From positions 1 to 64,000 of the forward strand of contig MU394096.1 of NCBI GenBank assembly GCA_022578605.1: 64,000 nt of DNA, in the 5' to 3' direction. Below are positions 46,320 to 58,292 of this stretch, piece after piece. How positions within the stretch are numbered: the first letter of the stretch is position 1; each line of letters begins with the position of its first letter. The notes beneath the pieces were generated by a model. That model was not told where the DNA came from and ran no database searches. It saw only the letters and a program-made list of their open reading frames with translations. Position numbers and translations under genes: made by a program. This DNA is from Camillea tinctor (lineage: Eukaryota; Ascomycota; Sordariomycetes; Xylariales; Xylariaceae).

Positions 46320-47440
46320 TTATTTAATAAACTTGGCCGCCAGGTTGAGCAGACCCGATGCAGATCCGGCGCTCGACTCGGACGCGCCGCTCCCGCTCTT
46401 CAGGTACATCTTCAGAGCCATCTCGCCGGCCTTCATGACGGCGGATTCCTTGCTGCTTTCGCTGGATACCTTGCCTTCAGAGGCTTTCTGGTCGAAGAGC
46501 TAGAAGGGGGGTTTTCTGTTAGCCAAGGCTTATAGGAAAGAAAGAGACATATGCAGGCAGGTGTTTTATTGAGACTCTTCTTACCTTGCTAGCTTCGGCC
46601 ATGGCGAGGCCTATGAAAGCACTCTGGCTGTTGCTCTCCTGGTGATAATTATTTTGATTAGATATAACAATTCGTGTATTATAGGTTAGGAGTAGGGCAG
46701 ACATACAGGGGCGCTGCTGCTCTGGCTGGTGAACATCTTCAGGGCCTGCATGGCAGCTGCAGAGCCCATGGACTTGTCGTCGGCATCGTTATCATCATCG
46801 TCCTTGTCGAAGTATCGCTTGTGCTGCTTCACGGCGTCTGTGTGTGTTCAACGTGCGAGACAACGGGCCACGTCAGCAAGGTTATCCATGTGGAACAAGA
46901 TGCATCTTGCTTCTAGTAGAGAGAAAAAGAAAAGAAAAGACCCATGACGTACCGTCCTCGTCGATTTCCTCCTCGGAAAGGGACTGCTTCTTCTGGCTTA
47001 GGGACCCGACAAGGCTCGAGAAGAGACTTCGGTCGGTAGACTCGCCAGCATGGCGGCTAGCATGGTCGGCAGCGCTAGAGATGTCATCGTCTTGGGCGTA
47101 GCCACCGCCTGCGGGATAGGCACCGCCTTGGGGAACTGGGAGAAAGACACAATGATGTCAGAATATGAGATAATTATGGGTCAGATATGTAATAAGTACT
47201 TACTGTTGCCACCAAAGTCTTTTTTAAGTTACACCCGAGAATGTGATTAGCAGATTTGTTTGTTGATCTTTTGGGGTGGGAATAGCATCATCCTCTTTCG
47301 CCCCTCAACTTGACCATATATTACGTAGTTGGGAAAAGGAAGCGGGGGTGTTAAATCATAAGATGTGGGGGGGTTTAAGATAGGTAGTTTTTCCTTTTGG
47401 GGAGTGGCGTAGATAAGTGCGTACCTGGTTGACTCGCCAT
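46320..47440 (-). CDS. Small conserved fungal protein (DUF7721 / beta-flanking-like)
   Basis: Six exons read right to left: 47440-47425, 47218-47204, 47135-46953, 46837-46707, 46638-46585 and 46499-46320. They sum to 579 nt, 192 codons plus stop, with matching phases throughout. The start is MASQPDFGGNIPQGGAYPAG, then an acidic/Ser-rich part (SLSEEEIDED), then a conserved-looking helical core (KQHKRYFDKDDDNDADDKSM, AAAMQALKMF, SQSAFIGLAMAEASKLFD). The end is a Ser/Gly-rich tail, NLAAKFIK. There is no signal peptide or membrane helix. The core resembles the small proteins called beta-flanking protein in fungi; I know of no defined function. Exon 2 is only 15 nt, an unusual microexon. Confidence 0.75.
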
Positions 47441-49263
47441 TTTGATGTTGTAGTTTACTAGATAGGTAGGTTTTAAGAAGCTGGTAAAAAAAAAGATTTA
47501 ATAAGTTTGGAGGATAACTAATATTGAAGGTTAAAAAAAAAGAAGAGAGAGAAAAGGAAAGGGAAAAGAGAATAAATACTTATACTCACTCCCTTTAGAT
47601 AAAAAAAATAGGTTACTTACAAGAAGCGCTTTTAATCCCCTCTAAATCTTGTTCGTTCGCGGGTCAGGAGACTAAAACCCATAAAAAACACACACACATA
47701 CCACAAGGAGGTAACCAACTTGAAGCTAATAAGCTATAAAGATGGAGCTCTTGAAACGAAGCAATTGGATGACGTGTGCGGGGTTCAACGGGGGTTCAAC
47801 GCATGCCAATGCTGCTGCTATGCTAAAGAAACTCGTACCTGAAACACCGTTCAGTTATCTTATCTTGGGAGGGTTAGAAGCAGAGAGGTTTCAACCCTGC
47901 CCAAACCTGGTAATTTACTGGATAAAGTCATGCAAGATCAAAGTTTAAAAAAAAAGAAACCCAAAAAAAACCAGTTAGGTTATGTATCTAAGTCACTAGC
48001 GTATATACTATGTACCATATGCTAAGAAAAGGGGGAAAGAGGCCTGAGGCCTTGTCTACATCTGCATCATGATCATCCTACTACGTATACAAGTACCTAC
48101 TTAAGCTGTTCTCCTCTGTGCTTGTGTGTATGTGTATCTGCTATAGACTTGTTAAGTACCGGGCTACGTCAATAGGTCGGTATGGCATCATCCATAATAA
48201 AATCGCCAGGGTTGAAACGGTGATACCGCTGATCAACTCCTATAATAAACATCTATCGCTTTAATTCTATGCATTATTCAGGCCATGCCATCATGGTAAA
48301 ATATTTCACAGTATAATGTTTATAAAGCTTTGACTACACAGGGTAATGCATCTATAAGTACCTAGGTACAGATACCTAAGAATATAGTATGTAGGTTAAG
48401 TGGTAATGGGGTTGCACAAGGAAGTAGAACTACAGGCATGTGGAAGTGACCGAATAACCGTTTGGTTTATTTCAAATGTTAGGTATATGCATATTAGAGA
48501 ATATTTACCTAGGTTAGGTGAATAGCAACAACTCGATGCCATAATTTGAATGTCTATTCATCCTATTACATTGTGATATATCATAATAACAGGTACGGCT
48601 TGGGTTTGAAGTCTTACTTATTGTATTTAATGTGATGATGAACAAGCAGCCGAAAATAAAGATAACAAAACTTAAAAGAATTGATATTACTTATTCTTGG
48701 AAGACAGAATATCAAAACAGTTGTAGTAAATTTGACAACTTACAAATTATAATATCATTCGTAGTGTTCCTGTATATTTATACTCATTGACTATGGTTTG
48801 TATAATTCAACAGATCCATCTAAGATATATCTAAAAATCCATTGAATAAAGTGTGTCATACGAGAAGAGTCAGCCGCCTGTTCCCTCGACTGTTGGAAGA
48901 TTAATATCATGGGATCGAGTTGTATTGAATCGCAGGTCCTGACCATTAAAACATGTGACTGCTCTCACCATGCATTCTAGGGATGGATGTAATACAGGTC
49001 TCCCTTATTCTATCTACGCTTACCTCGGGGAGGCTGAAAAATGGTGGTATTCCACGACAGTCGTAGAATGTCACATCTCGGGAATGGACCAAAATAGGAA
49101 GTTATATAAAGGACGGGCATCCAGTATCGAATATAACTTACAAAACTCATTATAGCCTAAACTAATCTTCGAGATCTCTTATCGACCTCCCTAATCATCT
49201 TCCACCCCTTTTTCTTTTCCCGAGATCGAATCCATATCAAGTAAAGGTCGCATCATCACCGTT
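47441..49263. other. Intergenic between divergent genes
   Basis: About 1.8 kb holding the promoters of the small conserved gene (left) and the monooxygenase (right). It contains poly-purine tracts near 47,520-47,580 and several TACCTAGGTA-like words near 48,350-48,520. No further gene supported. Confidence 0.5.
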
Positions 49264-51112
49264 ATGCCTGAGAAATCAAATCCTGTCGACGTCCTCGTGG
49301 TCGGGGCCGGTCCAGTAGGGCTCGTCTCGGCCTACCAACTCGCCAGGTTCGGCGGCGGCAGCGTTTCTGTGCGTATCGTCGAGAAGCATACCAAGACAGT
49401 TCAGGACACGTACGGCCGCGCCGTCACTCTGTTCCCCCGGACGAGCGAGATGCTTGATCAGCTGGAGCTCGCGGACCCCCTGCTGCAGCACGGGTTCGCC
49501 TGTCGCGACACAGCCGCCTACGACGCCCAAGGCCAGGAGGTCCACGGCCGCGGCTGGAGTTTCCTACACGACATGAAGGACACGGCCTTCGACTTCGCCC
49601 TCGTCCTGCGTCAGAAGTACCAGGAGGAGGCCTTCCGCGCTGCCATGAAGCCTCTCGGCGTCGAGGTCGAGGCCCCCGTTGAGTTGACGGCAGTTACTTC
49701 TATCAACGATGAGGGCAGCGACGGAGACGACTACCGAGTCACGGCGGTGATCCGCAACCGCGAGACCGGGGAAGAAGAGACAGTAAAGTGCAAGTACCTC
49801 ATCGCCTGCGACGGCGGGCACTCCACGGTGCGCCGGCTCCTCGAGATCCCCCTCGAGGGCTCCGCCACCGAGGACCGCTGGGTGCGCGTCGACGGGCTCG
49901 TCAAGACCGACCTGCCCAAGCCGCGCACATACTGCGCCATCGAGTCGCCCACGCACGGCAACGTGCTCTGGGTCGCCCTCGACCGGGGCACCACGCGCAT
50001 CGGGTACGCGTACACCCCTGCCCCCGACGAGCAGCAAGCCCTATTATTCGACCAAGCAGCCGCCGTCCGCGGCGCCATCGCGGCCGTGAAGCCCTTCACG
50101 CTCGCGTTCGAGCGCGTCGACTGGTGGACCATCTACACGGTGTCGCAGCGCGTCGCGGCGCACTTCCGCGCCGCCCACGGCCGCGTGCTCCTCGCCGGCG
50201 ATGCCGCCCACACGCACTCCTCCGCCGCCGCCCAGGGCATGAACACGGGCGTGCACGACGCCGTGAACCTGGGGTGGAAGCTGGCGGTCGCGCTGCGGCA
50301 CCCCGCGCGCGCCGACGCCCTGCTGCGCACGTACGAAGCGGAGCGCCGCCCGCACGTCCTGCGGCTCATCCGCTACGACCGGGATATCAGCCAGCTGATG
50401 AGCGGGCGCCTGCCCGAGGGCTGGGCCGGCGAGGCCGATGTTAGTGCGGCGCTGGCGCGCGCCATGCGCGAGGCGGGCCGCTTCAGCAGCGGCTTGGGCA
50501 TCGCGTACGAGGTCGCGGGGGGCAACCCGCTGAATGTGGTGGGCTCGTTTGTCGGCGGGGCCGCGCCCGGGGTTCGCGCCCCGGATGTGGAGCTCCTGCG
50601 CCCCGGGACGTGCGAGCCCACTCGCTTGATACGCGAGACGCGGAACGTGGCGCGCTTTCATGTGCTGGTCTTCGCTTCGGATGGCGCCCCGGGTATCCCC
50701 GCGGCGGTGTTCCGCGAGCTGGAGGGCTCGGTTCCGATACAGGGGCTCGTCGCTGAAGGTAACGTGAAACAGGTCCTCCCCAACATCACCCCCTCCCTCA
50801 CTCCCCCCCTTTTTTTCTCTTCTGGTTGGGGTAACACAGCTGACCCTGATGGTGACCGTAGGTTGTTTAGCGTTTGTCACCGTCTTACCTGATCCGGTGC
50901 CCTCGGCATATGAGGTGCTCGACCATGAGCCCCTAGGTCGCGTCTACTTCGGAGCAAAGGATAAGTCTACCTACAGCCGGTTCGGCATTGAAATCGGGAA
51001 GGGCGCCATCGCAGTGGTAAGGCCAGACGGCTGGATTGGCACGATGGTCGTACTAGGCAGTGGAGCGGCCGCGGAGATAGAGGCATACTTCGGGAATATA
51101 TTTACTATCTAA
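49264..51112 (+). CDS. FAD-dependent aromatic monooxygenase (phenol 2-monooxygenase type)
   Basis: Exon 1 (49264-50758) and exon 2 (50871-51112) give 578 codons plus stop; the intron runs from GTAACG to TTTAG. The dinucleotide-binding motif is VDVLVVGAGPVGL (residues 8-20). The second FAD/NADPH motif is YLIACDGGHSTVRRLL and the third GRVLLAGDAAHTHSSAAAQG (about 307-326), all in the order of the PHBH-type hydroxylases. The C-terminal ~160 residues, ending LGRVYFGAKDKSTYSRFGIE and VVRPDGWIGTMV, fit the thioredoxin-like domain of phenol hydroxylases. Such enzymes put a hydroxyl on phenols using NADPH and O2. The exact substrate is unknown. GC-rich codon use contrasts with the AT-rich flanks, but no cluster partners are seen. 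Confidence 0.88.
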
Positions 51113-54100
51113 TGCGTAGTGATGCTGACCTTGGGTTGAGATACTAGTCGCCCAAGGTATTTTATTATTTATCTTTCTTAGCATCATGAGGAAAAGGTTT
51201 CCATCAGTCGAGAACTTGATAATCATTTTACTAATTAGAAAACGGGTATCTCTGAGCTTTGTGGGGGTTAGGCGGACAGCTAAGGTTATTGACAATAACA
51301 CAAGAATATGCAAAAGGGGTTGGTCTTTTGTGCCGGTATATGTAGTGGCCATTTGTGGAACACGTTCTAGATCAACTACGTATGTAGACTAAGTGGTTGG
51401 AATCCTGTCCATCTGAGAAACAATGGCATTGGTGGTGTTATTAGTGGTACCTCCTATCGTAACATCTCCTATCTACTAGTGAAGTGATACTGGCAGGCAA
51501 GAGTTGGTAGTAGAATACCATGAATCAAGATCTAGTGGCGGGGTCCATTACAAAGACTGACGAAAGTCTGACGATGCTAGAAACTAGCCGCGTAACTTGA
51601 ATCAACTCTACGCTAAACATGTGATGAGATGTACATCCATTGTGTCGTAAATATACCATCATATTGCGTATCTGAGGCCAACAGGTTCGTGGAGTGCAAG
51701 AGTTGAGTTTTTGCGGAAGACGGGGATCTCCTATGTTGAACCACATAATTTCTTACCAGGAAATCATAGACATGTTATATCGCCTATCACCGGCAATAGT
51801 GAAGGAAGTACATTGTACAAAGCTCGCAGGAGTTCGCTTATTACAAACAAAAGGGCTATTTAGTCCATGCGTCAACCGTTGGACTCGTGGAGCCCAGTAC
51901 AACACTGGATAGAAGAGGACATGTGAAACTAGCTACGTTATTGGTTTCGTAAACCAATGTATCTTGACTGAAGTATCTAAGCACATCCAAAGTTACATAT
52001 ATTAATAATACGGTTTACATGCTGCCTACGGTATTTGGGGAGAAACGTCGTTGTTGTCGTAGCGCAAGGAACTAGAACTACAGATACTATTGTTGGGCAT
52101 ATATATGTGCATACATAGGTTCTTTGTGTACATGTAACCTCTACGCTTCCAGATCCTAGCGCTTAGTCCTCATATTCCAACCTCCGAACCCTCCCAAAGT
52201 GTCGGTAGAATAATGGTGACAGATGGGAGATAGTTTATCTTAGGTACGTGGTTGGCTCGGGACAGACTCATTGCCCTGAAAAAGGACAATAGTATTGAAC
52301 AATACTGCAGCAAGTTATTGTCATGTTAGGTAGATAGAAAATCAAATGTGCAATATTTTAGTTATTTTACGTTAAGGCCTATATCACCTGAAAATACGAC
52401 TCCATGAGAGTATTTAAATATACTAGTCCTAGTAGATTGCATATGGCACATGCAGGATCTAATTGGTCCCTATTTATATAGAGGTTATACCACCAAACGA
52501 GATTATATGTGCATATGAAACATAAATTCTAACATATCCTAAATTGTAACTCTACTATCATGCACTTGAGTCTATACCATGTTCTTAAACGACGATCCCG
52601 CCAATCTGGGGCGGTTGTACGACTTGCTTTCTAGCTAGACGGCCCCCAAACCTCATAGTCGGGAGCGGAGATGTTCCCGGATTTTGTCTATGTTGTAGTT
52701 GGGGGCTATTGTCAGCACCATATCGACGTGATTCTATGCAGGTTCCCGGTCAAAGATGCAGAATATCCCAATGACCGTCTCCTAATTATAATAAACTGGG
52801 CCAGCGTGACATGTGCATGTGATGCGTGATGTGTGGGATGTGCTATGTTTAGAGCACAGCCTTGCATGATCAGGATCGTTGCTTACACACTTATCGAACT
52901 CTCACACCATTTTAGGGTCCTCTGCGTTGAGTTAACCACATCTGGGGGCGGTGCCTGGCACATAAACCTCGAGGATTGGGGGCTGAGATCATTGCTGGTG
53001 TCAGATAAGACCATGAACAACTGCTACCAAACCAGGGCATCGTGCCCAGAAACTTTGTCTGCAATAACCAATGAATTACAACCAGCCTACCTAAGTAGGT
53101 TATCACAAAGTCGTAGTGATAGCATCAGCTTGTTGACTCGGCAGGAAATTATTTATAGCAATTTCTAGGCCTCTTTGCTTCCATAGACAAATTGTATAAG
53201 TTGAATGGCACATTTAAAGCAACTCTTCCCCCTTGAATATTTACAATGATACCTGCTCTAGTTATCATCTTTACGTTCAATATATTAACAGGGCATAGAC
53301 ATTACTTTCCCCAAAAGGCCCAATCAGCATAATGGAAGACCAAAACTATGTCGCCCTCGAGCACAACCTATACGACCACTTCCGAGTGGAGACTTACGAG
53401 TCGTCAGAAACGATGGATGGTGTATGGTACAGTCAACCAGTTATGGCCTACGCATCCATCATTAAGTACATAACCATGGCCATCGGTTCAAAGGCTATAT
53501 ACGCACGATAGTCGAATGCTCTTCTGAGTTCTAACACCCCTTCACTTCTCCTTTACATAACAAGGTATGAGACGAGAACTATAATATCACCAGAAGCATC
53601 TCTGGCTAACAGTTTTTAATTTCTAGCTTGGTTCTATACCTCCACTAAGCATTCTCTATTCTCAACTATCGCTTCAAATTTCCTTTGTATGGGATGTGGT
53701 CAGGAGTTACCTCGGGCCTCTTTTTATAAACTACCATCGGCGCTCAGGGGGGATTCATTAAGATGTATTAGCAACTTTACGAGACACGAAAATGTAATTT
53801 GGGTGTGGATTAGGGGCTTTTAAAAAGTACTACAGGGTCATTTTTATTAACGGAAAGGGTATCTCATGGGCAGATAGGCAGACAGGAGGGAATAACTACA
53901 TCCGGGCTCCAGTGTGTATGGTATTTCATAGAATGAAATATAAAAAATGGGTTTCTTTTTGGCAAACAAAATAGTGTGTTGCTTCTAAACTCGTTCCTGG
54001 TTCAGAACTACGAAATAGGTCAACCATCATAAATTAACAAGATCTTATTATAAAAAAATATCGCTATTGTTGGCTAGCGATAACGAGGTATTATATATAT

Positions 54101-54414
54101 AGCATGGCCTGGCATATCTAGATCAGTTATTATCACGAGGAATGATATATCATCAAATCCAAGCCGAGTTATAATTTTCGAGTTTATATGTAAATGGGGC
54201 ATGGCACCCGAGGAAATATTGTAATAATGTAAAAAGTCCTCGCTTTTAACTACCTAGATAACAGCATACAAAAGGCAATTCCAAACTAAATCTAGCCATC
54301 AACGCTTCGTGCCTTATACAGAGCGGAGAGAAAACACCCCACGTCCTCCTCCTCCTTCTCTTCCTCCACCTAACAATCCTCCACAATCATCACCCCCCTC
54401 CCCCTCCCTACCCC
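51113..54414. other. Long intergenic region, no firm gene
   Basis: About 3.3 kb. A 59-codon frame at 53,332-53,511 (MEDQNYVALEHNLYDHFRVE...) looks protein-like and might be one exon of an unrecognised small gene. A 111-codon frame at 52,833-53,168 is less convincing. Otherwise AT-leaning DNA without repeats or RNA genes. Confidence 0.45.
53332..53511 (+). CDS. Possible small ORF or exon, unknown
   Basis: An ATG-initiated frame of 59 codons with balanced amino acid use, MEDQNYVALEHNLYDHFRVE then ETYESSETMDGVWYSQPVMA, ending at TAG. Possible splice signals follow. I recognise no family. It could be a relic, a small secreted-type gene missing a signal, or chance. Confidence 0.2.
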   Translation: MEDQNYVALEHNLYDHFRVETYESSETMDGVWYSQPVMAYASIIKYITMAIGSKAIYAR

Positions 54415-55185
54415 TTACTCGCCCTTCCGGTACGGCTCCAGCGCATCATGCAACCTCCCCCAGACGCCCCCCTGCCACCCGCGCAGCGCCTCCCACTCCG
54501 GACAGCATATACTAAACGTCACCAACCACGCGCCCACCACGAAATCCGCATAACTCGGTTCCAGCCCACCCTCCAGAAACGGCCCCTTCGTGCGCCGGTA
54601 CGCCTCCGCAAGCCCCTCCAGCGAGCCCTCCAGCGCGCGCAGCATCTTCCCCCGCGCCTCGCCCCTCACCCCCGCCTCCTCCCAGTCGCGCAGCCCGAGG
54701 CGCCGGCACATCTCCGCTTTCGTCGCCGCGGCCGTGTCCGGGTTCAGCGGCATGCCGTGCGCGAACAGCGGCACGGCCGCGGTGAACAGCCCGTCCACGT
54801 ACGTGTTGAAGGCTTTGCTCAGGGCCTGGGCGCCGGGCGGGAACAACAACAGCCGCCGCTGTGTCTCATTTTCACTGCGGTCGGGGTACGTGCTGTCGAG
54901 GTACACGGCGATGTCGAAGGAGTCGCCCACGAGCCGCCCCCTGCTCGCGTCCTGCAGCACCGGCAGCGTGTAGAAGGGCGTGCCGTCGGCGTGCTTGCGC
55001 ACGGCGGCGACGCCGAGGGACGCGCGCACGCGCGGGATGTCCGGCATGTCGACCCATTCGGTGCGGTAGGGCAGGCGCTTGAAGTTCAGCGCGTATCGGG
55101 TTTTCCAGGGGTTGGGCGCGAAGCAGCGGATTGGGGGCCCGGAGGCGATGTCGTAGAAGACGAGGGGTTGCTGGGGGGAGGTCAT
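54415..55185 (-). CDS. Glutathione S-transferase-like protein
   Basis: From ATG 55185 the product has 256 residues and starts MTSPQQPLVFYDIASGPPIR, the usual start of this fungal GST-like group. The N-terminal thioredoxin-like half shows PNPWKTRYALNFKRLPYRTE, a cis-proline region FYTLPVL and the glutathione-contact motif GDSFDIAVYLDSTYP. The C-terminal half is all-helical, ending PSYADFVVGAWL. This fits the LigE/GstA-like cytosolic transferases used in fungal detoxification and ether cleavage; the substrate is unknown. The frame stays open to an ATG at 55371, which would add a 62-residue Thr/Gln-rich leader with a hydrophobic run. I regard that as 5' leader, but it could be a targeting extension. 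No introns. Confidence 0.85.
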   Translation of the reverse strand: MTSPQQPLVFYDIASGPPIRCFAPNPWKTRYALNFKRLPYRTEWVDMPDIPRVRASLGVAAVRKHADGTPFYTLPVLQDASRGRLVGDSFDIAVYLDSTYPDRSENETQRRLLLFPPGAQALSKAFNTYVDGLFTAAVPLFAHGMPLNPDTAAATKAEMCRRLGLRDWEEAGVRGEARGKMLRALEGSLEGLAEAYRRTKGPFLEGGLEPSYADFVVGAWLVTFSICCPEWEALRGWQGGVWGRLHDALEPYRKGE

Positions 55186-55371
55186 TGTCGGTGTGGTTGT
55201 GGTGATGGTTGTAAGTGAGGATGCCACGGTGTTAGTGGTTTGAGGGTAAGGGTGAAAGTGGTGGGGATAAGTAATGGTGAAGGCTTTGACAGATGAGTAG
55301 GTTAGTAGTATCTGTATGGTAGCAGGTAGTAGTAGTAGTTGTTGTTGTTGTCTGTGTCTACAGAGAACCAT

Positions 55372-57563
55372 GAAGGCTTCCTTTCTCCTTGGACGGCGCG
55401 AAGGCCCAGTATTTATATCCCGTGTTGAATATGTGATCTAGTTACCTGTATGACTAGAGTTCCCAAAACACTAACAACACTAACTACTTCTCCTCCTCCT
55501 CCTCGTCGTTGAATTCCCAGACACTTCAAGCTGAGAAGCTTAGGTCCGCGCCATAAGAGTGCTTCTGTTCCCGCTGCCCGACGTGGGAGCGCATAAGCCA
55601 CAGAATTATTAGTTCCCACCCTACTAGAACCTCCGTGCCTCTCCCCTATTGGACAATTCCCGTCAATTATTTGCCTAAATAGGAAAAAAAGCCAGTGGTC
55701 ACGTGTATGACGCTCATCTTGATTCATACTCTACACTGCCTTGTTCTAGTATATCACTATCTACTGCCCCTATCCAGTCTCGTTGTCATGGCTGCATCTT
55801 CTAGCATATCTTACCAGTCCGCGAAGTTCTCCATAATCCACACACGTACGGTCTTCGGTGAAAATATCATGACTCATTCATTTAATTACCTCAATAAGGT
55901 AATGTCTCTTCGGCTGAATGTAGATTACTTTGGGTTTGCGGGTGGCTCTCGGTATGCAGCCCACTGCTTGAAGCGCTGAGAGGACACTCGAAGAATTAAT
56001 TAAAGTCGTAACAAGAAGTCCGATTTCCCATGATATGAATACCCCAAATGCCTCTTGATAATATGTTCACAGTTTGCCGTATTCGGTATATGAGAGTTGA
56101 TTCCACACACCTACCCGTCTCACCTTATCAAATATTACATATTACGTCTAGGTGGACGTTCTCGCTACATAAAAAGGAAGAATAGTGATGCTGTAATTAA
56201 TATACGTAATACGACGTATATGATTAGACTGACTAAACTATGCAGCAGGCTTTAGGGCTGTAAATATCACGGTTAGCCCCTATTGGCTACTACCAACGCC
56301 TCATGCGATGGTGGCAGTGATAGGCGGTCTGCGATGCGTTGTGAGACATACTATCTCCCCGGAATGGAGATACAGAAACGATGGATTTTACTCAGGAAGT
56401 CAGGGTCTGTATCTCCGAGTCGTGCATGAGGCCTACGAAGAAAGCTTGCATATCGGCAAAAAGTGAGACACTTCTATATAGTATTCGGTGGCGAATATGT
56501 GAGATGGGTGTAATAGAGCGTAGGAAGCGTTCTGGTATAAAATACACGCTTCTATGCATTTCTGTCTCGGGATCTCGCGTAGCAATCCCGTATTTATTTG
56601 TATTTTGAGGGCTGGAAATGTTTTGTAGTATACATAAGCAAGTCACCCATATATAAAATCAGAAATTAGGTAAGACTAGACCTCACATATTACATGAATG
56701 TTAGAGTGGCAAGTAATAGATGTCATTCATCATCATGGTAGGTAAATAGGTGAACTCTAGAAAGATTCATCTTAAATAAAGGAATTCTATAAAAAGATCT
56801 CCCACAGAGGTGGCTAGAACGAAATTCAAGTTGAACAGAAACATGGAAACAGTAAATCTAACACTAGAAGAACAAGTCCTCAGCCAAATCTCGGAGCTTA
56901 TGGCAACGTATAAGACTATAGTCAACTGGTATGAGCACTGTGGAAGATACTTGACGTGAATTCCGTAGTTATAAAAACTTACTCCATCTCTTTAGTTAAC
57001 TGTATAATGAAATCTCATATTATGCCTTTTACTATCTGCTGCTGTGCTTGTCGCCGCACTCTTATTGGGTATAAGTTCATGGACCGACTAGCCCCTTTTC
57101 ATGTCCGGAGATCTGACTCAGCTGCACAACCTCTATAGCCCATGTCGCATTGCTACTATCGTTATGCCTCTTTTGGTATATGAGATGTAATAAGGAAACA
57201 TCCGTTCTATTTCCCTTTGCTAGGGTATGAGTACGTATTCGGTGGCCAGACCAGTCAAAACCTAGTGATCTAACGTACGAGTAAAGGTGAAGTGCTCGGG
57301 GAAATTACGTAGCTAGATTTCTCTAATGCCAACGACAATAAGGATTGGAATACCTATAACGGAGGCTCGATTAGATTATGTTGGTTTTATGTTTAATATA
57401 TACCGTTTAAGTCGTCATGCTATACGTTCCTCCCCGTCCTCCCCCCCTTTCTGATAATAGAGGGCTCTACTATGATAGGGGGCACGCTGAGGGGAAGAAA
57501 CACAAAAAGTCATGGTCAATAATAACACCGCAACGCCACTAAAGTCACCTATCCCATTGGGTA
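55372..57563. other. Intergenic, no firm gene
   Basis: About 2.2 kb. At 56,843 a short ATG frame (METVNLTLEEQVLSQISELM...) runs 29 codons into a possible GTATGA donor and could be an exon of a small gene. Nothing else is supported. A chance 14-base match to the 18S rRNA 3' end at about 56,002 is not an rRNA. Confidence 0.45.
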
Positions 57564-58292
57564 TCAAGAATTCACAGCATCATCATCCTCCAAATCGACC
57601 AAGTCACCATAGAGAACCTCGCATACACCGGCGAGCGGGATGTCCATGACGGCATCGGTGCCCTCGTTCCATATATTCTTCCAATCGAGCTGCCTGCCCC
57701 TGTCCTCGGAGATGGGCTTCCAGGGCTCGCCCAGCTTGATGCGGCCCCTACTGTCGATAGTAGCGACCTTAGCAGCCTCATCGACGATGGTCTCGAGGGA
57801 GGTCATGGGCAGGGTCAGGACCTCGGTGTTGTAGGCGGCCAGGGCGACGTAGATGTAGACCAGCAGCATGACGATGAAGGAGGGGATGGCCAGGGCCCAC
57901 CAGCGGTTCGGGTAGTAGTAGATGCCCAGGGCGTGCAGGAAGGGCGAGGGCAGGTAGGCCCACAGCAGGTAGATGAGGAAGGTCAGGGAGGAGAAGAGAT
58001 ACAGAACGAAGCCGTAGTACTCGTAAGTGGGCACCTTGGGCGAGGCGCGGGGCACGGGCTCGAGGTCGTCATCCGAGGGGTCGGGGGTGGTAGGTCGCGA
58101 GGGGCGGAGCAGCGAGGTCAAGGAGGGTGAGGGTGGTAAGGGGGTGGGAGGGCGGCCGTAAAATGGAGGAGCAAAGTAGTTTTGGTGGACGGGAGGTGGC
58201 GGAATGGGTTCATCGTCGCTCGAGGAAGAGGCATTGGATTGGTTATCTGAGAGGAAATCGTCTTCCTCTTCATCGCCGGATAGGAGTGACAT
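57564..58292 (-). CDS. gpi19: PIG-P / Gpi19, GPI-GlcNAc transferase subunit
   Basis: A single-exon frame of 242 codons. The N-terminal ~85 residues are acidic, then Pro/Ser-rich and disordered. The PIG-P domain follows: TYEYYGFVLYLFSSLTFLIY (first membrane helix, about 94-115), a lumen or cytosol loop with YYYPNRWWALAIP, and the second helix SFIVMLLVYIYVALAAYNTE (about 138-155). A cytosolic tail with WKPISEDRGRQLDWKNIW completes it. PIG-P is part of the endoplasmic-reticulum enzyme that transfers GlcNAc to phosphatidylinositol, the first step of GPI-anchor synthesis and essential for fungal wall proteins. The long acidic N-terminus is typical of filamentous fungi. It is divergent from arp4 with ~650 bp between the starts. 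Confidence 0.92.
   Translation of the reverse strand: MSLLSGDEEEDDFLSDNQSNASSSSDDEPIPPPPVHQNYFAPPFYGRPPTPLPPSPSLTSLLRPSRPTTPDPSDDDLEPVPRASPKVPTYEYYGFVLYLFSSLTFLIYLLWAYLPSPFLHALGIYYYPNRWWALAIPSFIVMLLVYIYVALAAYNTEVLTLPMTSLETIVDEAAKVATIDSRGRIKLGEPWKPISEDRGRQLDWKNIWNEGTDAVMDIPLAGVCEVLYGDLVDLEDDDAVNS

Noticed and set aside
49564..50880. Long antisense and alternative frames across the monooxygenase
   Set aside because: High G and C in third codon positions leaves few stops on the other strand. Only the plus-strand frame carries FAD motifs.
49264..54414. Secondary metabolite gene cluster around the monooxygenase
   Set aside because: No synthase, transporter or regulator lies next to it. Only long gene-poor DNA and a GST-like gene 3 kb away are present.
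54448..55218. 256-codon plus-strand frame over the GST-like gene
   Set aside because: Arg/Gln/Pro-rich shadow; the minus strand carries the GST fold motifs.
55995..56012. rRNA fragment
   Set aside because: AAAGTCGTAACAAG matches the 18S 3' end for 14 bases only. The flanks do not continue the match, so it is probably chance.
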